Assembly (NCBI GenBank): GCA_963759115.1
Contig: CAVWXT010000005.1
Span: forward strand, 310,001 to 374,000
Origin: CAVWXT01 sp963759115
Lineage (GTDB): Bacteria > Planctomycetota > Planctomycetia > Pirellulales > Thermoguttaceae
Reading direction: 5' to 3'
DNA length: 64,000 nt
Shown: positions 59,066 through 64,000 of the stretch, one piece after another
Numbering within the stretch: the stretch's first letter is position 1
How the letters are laid out: every line of letters starts with the position of its first letter
Program-made: the position numbers and the translations under genes
The notes under the pieces: generated by a model
Told to the model about the DNA's origin: nothing
Databases searched by the model: none
What the model saw: the letters and a program-made list of their open reading frames with translations, nothing else

Positions 59066-59422
59066 GTGTCGCGGTTGGCAACGAGACTCGCTGGAGTCGT
59101 CTTGGCCTGCTGCCTGTCGGCGGCCATGTCAGGCTGTTCGTTTCACCGAACGGCCCACGGCTTCATCCTGCGCAGCGGCCAATGGTCGCTGGAACGCAAT
59201 CGCGAAAGCCCCGAGCCTGCCGCCAAAGCACCGTCCGATCAGCCGGAAGTCCTGCCGTGGCGCAGCCGTTTGAAGGGGTATCATCTTGCCGCCCGCATTT
59301 TTCACGAGCGGGAACCGGCCGCCGAGGCCCCGGCGCCTTCCAAGAATGCCGACCAACTCCAGCTTCCGGACAGCGTCTTCCCCCTTCCGGAGCCACAAAG
59401 GCCTGACCTGGTGGTAGAATGA
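59066..59422 (+). CDS. Small lipoprotein of unknown function
   Basis: 118 aa from a GTG at 59066 that follows a GGGGGGG run; an ATG upstream at 58913 gives a longer frame with non-protein-like sequence. The signal peptide (LATRLAGVVLACCLSAAMSG) ends at the lipobox MSGC. The rest (HGFILRSGQWSLERNRESPE, then WRSRLKGYHLAARIFHEREP) has many charged residues and Pro, with no recognised domain. It lies some 350 bp before the HtrA-like protease on the same strand, separated by a repeat element. Confidence 0.6.
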   Translation: MSRLATRLAGVVLACCLSAAMSGCSFHRTAHGFILRSGQWSLERNRESPEPAAKAPSDQPEVLPWRSRLKGYHLAARIFHEREPAAEAPAPSKNADQLQLPDSVFPLPEPQRPDLVVE

Positions 59423-59476
59423 CCGGGTTTTTCATGGCCGGGCGCTGATACTTCGATACTTCCCCCCCGAATTCGC

Positions 59477-59548
59477 GGGTGCCAGGCTGGTTGTCTGCCC
59501 GTGCATGAACCGGCCGCAACACGGGCTGACAAGTAGCCCGTAGTACCC
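59477..59548. repeat. Diverged copy of the 5379-5474 REPIN-like element
   Basis: Arms GGGTGCCAGGCTGGTTGTCT (59477 on) and GGGCTGACAAGTAGCCCGTA (ending 59548 with TACCC) are the same family as the element at 5379-5474, with more mismatches. The gap 59423-59778 shows no gene besides this. Confidence 0.65.
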
Positions 59549-59778
59549 AGCGCGGGTCGTACTTATGTTAGTCTGGGCAGGCTGTGCGGGTCGTGTCGCA
59601 GGGCATCAAGACACCGTTTCTACCGGGCCGATCTAGCAAAGGTGTTATCGCGTTCGCGCGGGCTGGATAATCCCGTGCAGTAGTCACCAGCACGCTGCGG
59701 CCGCGAGGCGAAGGCCGCGAGCTACCCGTTCAACACCTGCGACACACCTTGCCATGGCCGACCGACCCGCGCGCCCAA

Positions 59779-61126
59779 ATGGCCTCGAAGCTGCACCGTT
59801 TGGCGCAGCCTGACGCCGCTCGTTTGCTACCTGTTGTTGACGACTTGTGCGATCGGATCGGAGCAGCGCGAGACTCCGATCGTCAAGGCGGTTCAACGAG
59901 TGCGGGGTGCCGTGGTCAGTATCCGCGGCGAGAAGACGGTTGCCGCGCCCCCGGGACAGGCCCCGGGCGCCGACGCCAGCCGCCGCGTCAATGGCATGGG
60001 CACCGGCGTGGTGATCGACGCCCGCGGCTATATCGTAACCAATCACCACGTGGTGGTGGACGTCCGCGAAATCCTGGTCACCTTGGCCGACGGCGAACGG
60101 CACACGGCCAAACTCGTCGCCCGCGACGTCGAAACCGACCTGGCCATCATTAAGATCGAGCCGCAAGGTCCACTGCCGGAGATCCCGATCGGCACTTCGT
60201 CGGATCTCATGCCGGGCGAGACCGTGATTGCGGTGGGCAACGCCTACGGGTACGAGCACACGGTTACGCGGGGCATCATCAGCGCCCTGCACCGGGCGGT
60301 TCAGGTGAGCGATGCCCAATTCTACGACGACCTGATCCAGACCGACGCCAGCATCAATCCGGGCAACTCGGGCGGTCCCCTGCTGAACATCGACGGCGAG
60401 ATGATCGGCATCAACGTGGCGGTCCGCGCCGGGGCCCAAGGCATCGGCTTTGCCATCCCCGTCAACAAGGTCACGGCCGTCGCCGCCGGGTTGCTGGCCA
60501 ACTGCAACGTCAACAAGACGTGGATCGGATTGGCCTCGTCGAACGACGCGACCCAGCCGTGGCAGGGCATGGTCGTCGGCGCCGTCGAGGCCAAGAGCCC
60601 GGCCGCCGAGTCCGGACTGGCGGCCGCCGACGTGATCACCGCCATTGAGAATCGAGAAATTCAGCGGCCGCTGGACTTTCAGCGGGCGATCCTCGATCAC
60701 AAGCCGGGCGAGCAGGTCCGGCTGGCGGTGCGCCGGGCCGGGCAGCCGCTCGCGCTGACGCTGACGCTGGGCGACGTGCCCGAGGCAAACAAGCCGGCGT
60801 CTCAGCCCGCCTGGGAATTGCTCGGCGTGGAGTTGAAGCCCATCGCGCCGGAGGACTTCCGCAAGAGCCACCAAACGCGCTACCGCGGCGGGCTGACCGT
60901 GGCCGCGGTTCGCCCCAACAGTCCCGCCGCCGACCAGGGAATCGCGGCCGGCGACGTGCTGGTGGGCATGCACATTTGGGAGACGGTCACTCTGGAGAAC
61001 GTGGCCTACATTCTCAAGCGGCCCGATTTCGCCAGCTTGAGCCCGGTGAAGTTCTTCATCCTCCGCGGCGACGAAACGCTCTACGGCTATTTGCCGGTAG
61101 CGCCGGCCAAGACGGCCCAGCGGTAA
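59779..61126 (+). CDS. HtrA/Deg-like trypsin-fold serine protease with two PDZ domains
   Basis: About 445 aa. The catalytic triad is clear: His in YIVTNHHVV, Asp in ETDLAIIK, Ser in INPGNSGGPLL. Two PDZ domains follow (KSPAAESGLAAADVITAIEN and NSPAADQGIAAGDVLVGMHI). It is a periplasmic quality-control protease or chaperone; the absence of a long LA loop makes it more DegS/HhoA-like than DegP-like. The reading frame with the protease has no ATG near its start: TPLVCYLLLTTCAIGSEQ looks like the end of a signal peptide, so the true start is likely ATG 59779 with one frame change near 59800, or a TTG at 59834. The main domains are unbroken. Confidence 0.87.
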
Positions 61127-61175
61127 GCAGGACGCACAGAGTGTCGCTTGCTTTGCGGGGCGTAAGCGCCTGGGG

Positions 61176-61204
61176 TCGCCACTTGTCCGACGGGTAGCTA
61201 TAAT
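61176..61204 (+). promoter_or_regulatory. Candidate promoter for the glucan phosphorylase gene
   Basis: A perfect TATAAT (61199-61204) lies 17 bp after TCGCCA (61176-61181, four of six -35 bases) and about 50 nt before the ATG at 61254. Confidence 0.45.
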
Positions 61205-61253
61205 GAGATGCTTTCCTGTCAGGTTGGGGTTCATCTCGCAGTGGTAGGTCTGT

Positions 61254-63456
61254 ATGAGTCAGGTCGAAACGCTTCCCGAACGGCCGCCGCAAACGCCAGC
61301 GGCATTTGGACTTACGGCAGAGACCCTGTACGACAAGTGCGTGGCCTTGGCCCGAAACTTGTGGTGGAGTTGGCACGCCGAGGTCATCAATCTCTTCCGC
61401 GACCTCGACCCCATCCGCTGGCGCCAACTGGACCATAACCCCATCGCCCTGCTCTCGGAGTTCACCCCCGAGCGACTGGAGATGCGGGCCTCCGAGTTGG
61501 TGCTCTACAGCCGCATCAATCAGGCCTATCCGGCGACTGAAGGAGTACGTGACCGAAACGCCGCCGTGGGGACGAACCCACGCCGGCGTGCTCGGCTCGA
61601 AGCCGGTGGCCTACTTCTCCCTGGAGTTCGGCGTCCACGAGTCGGTGCCCATCTATTCGGGCGGTTTGGGGGTGCTCTCGGGCGACCACATCAAGAGCGC
61701 CAGCGGGCTGGGCGTGCCGCTGGTGGCCATCGGCCTGTTCTACGACCAGGGCTATTTCAAGCAGCATCTCGACATCAACGGCTGGCAGCACGAGGAGTAT
61801 CTCGACACGAAGGTCGAGAACCTGCCGATGGAGCCCGCGTTGGGCGCCGACGGCAAGCCGATCACCGTGCGCATCGACACCCGCACCGGCAAGCTGCTGG
61901 CCAAGGTGTGGCTGATGCGCGTCGGCCGGGTGAACTTGTACCTGTTGGATTGCGACGTGCCGAGCAACAGTCCCGAGGATCGGGAGCTGACGGCGCGGCT
62001 CTACGGCGGCGACAACCGCACCCGCGTCCGCCAGGAATTGGTGGCCGGCGTGGGCGGCGTGCGGGCCCTGAAGGCCCTGGGAATCACGCCCGGCGTGTAC
62101 CATCTCAACGAGGGCCACAGCGCGTTCGCCACGCTGGAAGCCATCCGCACGCGGATGAAGGACGACGGCATGAGCTTCGACGCGGCGCTGCGCGAAGTGG
62201 CCCAGCATACGGCCTTCACCACGCACACGCCCGTGCCCGCCGGTCACGACCGCTTCGACCGCAACCTGATCGAAGAGCACCTTGGCCCGCTTGCGCGACG
62301 AGTTGGGCATCTCCACCGAGCAGTTGATGGGCCTGGGGCGCGTCGAGCCGCAGAACGAACACGAGACGTTCTGCATGACCGTGCTGGGGCTGAAGCTTTC
62401 CCGCCGGGCGAACGCCGTGAGCAACCTTCACGGCCACATCACCCGGCGGATGTGGGCGCACCTCTGGCCGTGGCGCGTCGAAGAGGAAATCCCCATCGGC
62501 CACATCACCAACGGCGTGCACATCCAGAGTTGGCTGGCCTGGCAGATGCAGCAGCTCTACGACCGCTACTTCCCCGCCGACTGGATGCACCGCATGGGCG
62601 AGCCCGACGTGTGGCAGACGATCCACGAGATCGATCCCGGCGAGTTGTGGGAAACGCATTACGCCATGAAGAACTTGCTGCTGGCGTTCGCGCGGCGGCG
62701 GATCAGCCGGCAATGCCGCCGCCGCGGCGAGAGCGACGAGGCGGTCGAAGCCGCGCGGAACATCCTCGATCCGAACATCCTCACGCTCGGTTTCGCCCGG
62801 CGTTTCGCCACCTACAAGCGGGCGGCGATGATCCTGGGCGACCTGGACCGGCTGGCGGCGATGGTCAACGATCCCGAGCGGCCGATGCAGATCATCTTCG
62901 CCGGCAAGGCCCATCCGGCCGACGAGCCCGGCAAGCAGTTGATCCAGCGGATCGCCAACCTGCGGCACGATCCCCGCTTCGCCGGACGGATCGCCTTCGT
63001 CGAGGACTACGACATCAACGTCTGCCGGCACCTGATCCAAGGGGTCGACGTGTGGCTGAACAATCCCCGCCGGCCGCTGGAAGCCTCCGGCACCAGCGGC
63101 CAGAAGGCCGTGCTGAACGGGGCGCTGAACCTGTCGATTCTCGACGGTTGGTGGGCCGAGGCCTACGACGGCACCAACGGCTTCGCCATCGGCAAGGGCA
63201 CGCAGCACGTCGACGACCGCGTGACCGACGCCCGCGACGCGCGCCGACCTGTACCGCGTGCTGACGCGAAGAGGTGATTCCGCTCTATTACGACCGCGAC
63301 ATCGACGGCCTGCCGCGCCACTGGATCAAGCGGATGATGAACTCGATCAGTTCGCTGGCCTGGCGGTTCAGCGCCGACCGCATGGTGGCCGACTACGTCC
63401 GCCACGCCTACTTGCCCGCCTCCGGCGGCGTGAGTTGCGATATGAACGTGAGGTAG
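61254..63456 (+). CDS. glgP: Alpha-glucan phosphorylase (DUF3417-containing, GlgP/archaeal-maltodextrin type; frameshifted)
   Basis: About 730 aa. The N-terminal DUF3417 helical region shows CVALARNLWWSWHAEVINLF and DLDPIRWRQLDHNPIALLSE. The phosphorylase core has VAYFSLEFGVHESVPIYSGG, LGVLSGDHIKSASGLGVPLV, GVYHLNEGHSAFATLE, FTTHTPVPAGHDRFD, GFARRFATYKRAAMILGDLD, and EASGTSGQKAVLNGALNLSI, where the Lys binds pyridoxal phosphate. It releases glucose-1-phosphate from alpha-1,4-glucans. Frame changes lie near 61540, 62283 and 63245-63270, all net +1. The stop is TAG 63454-63456. Family members often have M where GTSGQK has Q. The enzyme should act in the cytosol on glycogen or maltodextrin. Confidence 0.9.
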
Positions 63457-63485
63457 GAAGTGTCGGACGGTGGAGGATCGCGACC

Positions 63486-63671
63486 ATGTACCGCGATGAA
63501 GTTATTGAGGAAGTGTGGCGAATCCGCGACGAGTACGTCAAGCGCCATCACTACAGTCTCGATGAAATCGTCGAAGACCTCCGCCGTCGCCAAGCCGAAC
63601 ATCCATCGAGAATCGTGGATCGACGGCGGCAACGGCCCATCGAAAAGCCGCAAGAGGGACCGCTGCCGTAG
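63486..63671 (+). CDS. Small helical protein, 61 aa, unknown function
   Basis: MYRDEVIEEVWRIRDEYVKR starts a highly charged, mostly helical protein with a repeat-like HYSLDEIVEDLRRRQAEHPS middle and a basic tail. Short proteins of this kind often lie singly in planctomycete and cyanobacterial genomes and are sometimes called antitoxin-like, but no toxin gene is adjacent here. It lies 29 bp after the phosphorylase stop on the same strand. I do not assign a function. Confidence 0.6.
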   Translation: MYRDEVIEEVWRIRDEYVKRHHYSLDEIVEDLRRRQAEHPSRIVDRRRQRPIEKPQEGPLP

Positions 63672-63789
63672 TCATCGTGAACCCGTGCATCGGTCTTGGG
63701 CCTTGGGGCTTCGGTCTTGGGGCTTGAAACCAACGCCTAAGACCAAAGACCAATTCTCCCTACCGCGAACCGCTACCCTCAATCCCTCA

Positions 63790-64000
63790 ATGAACGTCTA
63801 CGTCCTGATCGGCCACCAAAAACCAGGCAGCTTCTGCCACGCCATCGCCGCCACGGCGATCGAGGAATTGAAGTCGGCCGGCCACGAGGTCGTCTATCAC
63901 GACCTCTACGCCGAGAAGTTCGACCCCATCTTGCCGCACGAGGAGATTCCCAAGGACGCCCCGCTCGACCCGGTCGTCGAGCAACATTGCCGCGAAGTGA
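63790..64000 (+). CDS. NAD(P)H quinone reductase/flavodoxin-fold protein (3' partial)
   Basis: The first 70 codons are in the window. MNVYVLIGHQKPGSFCHAIA gives the first beta strand and the phosphate-binding loop of flavodoxin-like quinone reductases (NQO1/MdaB/YwrO type), followed by ELKSAGHEVVYHDLYAEKFD and PILPHEEIPKDAPLDPVV, which fit that family. It probably binds FMN or FAD and reduces quinones with NAD(P)H. The rest lies beyond the window. Confidence 0.8.
   Translation, partial: MNVYVLIGHQKPGSFCHAIAATAIEELKSAGHEVVYHDLYAEKFDPILPHEEIPKDAPLDPVVEQHCREV

Overview
The window reads as a high-GC planctomycete chromosome segment, probably Pirellulales-like. The evidence is two very large surface proteins carrying the LExRxLLS-type N-terminal sorting motif seen in Planctomycetes, plus an Lpg1974-type outer-membrane protein, a DUF5107/TPR protein, an AroD-AroE fusion, a Tad cluster with an FHA-CpaF ATPase, and many short intergenic palindromes. 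These assignments come from reading motifs; no database search was run.

Layout. 1-5.4 kb (+): the end of an AddA/RecB-type nuclease, cca, a small coiled-coil protein and a YncE-propeller/phosphoesterase. 5.5-15.3 kb: a candidate uronic-polysaccharide locus with a PL21 heparinase II-like lyase, a DUF5107-TPR protein and a HGSNAT-like acyltransferase on minus, facing a LarA racemase and a GH105/GH88 unsaturated-uronyl hydrolase on plus. 15.8-36 kb: two convergent giant surface-protein genes, 1,606 aa on plus and about 4,925 aa on minus, the latter ending in a metzincin-like protease domain. 36-39 kb: a gene-poor stretch, a porin-like protein and tRNA-Asp. 39-51.7 kb (+): a Tad pilus/secretion cluster (two CpaF ATPases, two pilin-like proteins, prepilin peptidase, CpaB-like, TadB, TadC, a zinc-ribbon membrane protein) running into a Ser/Thr kinase fused to a degenerate caspase domain. 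52-54.2 kb: a lipoprotein and aroDE. 54.4-58.7 kb (-): an LRR protein, a DUF883/YqjE-like envelope operon, a glycosyltransferase and a glycine-zipper lipoprotein. 59-64 kb (+): a lipoprotein, an HtrA-like protease, an alpha-glucan phosphorylase, a small ORF and the start of a quinone-reductase-like flavoprotein.

Sequence quality. Many genes are broken by one-base frame changes, mostly a net +1, although conserved motifs continue on both sides. The breaks are dense in the most GC-rich stretches (1-5.3 kb and 43.6-51.1 kb) and sparse elsewhere. I treat them as probable sequencing or assembly errors, annotate each broken gene once over its full span, and give the break positions.

How the genes may work together. 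The most interesting group is the Tad cluster: an ATPase with a phosphothreonine-binding FHA domain sits four genes upstream of a transmembrane Ser/Thr kinase whose C-terminal caspase fold has lost both catalytic residues. That suggests a phosphorylation-gated Tad machine. The window is also rich in REP/REPIN-like palindromes from at least eight sequence families, three of them sitting inside coding sequence.
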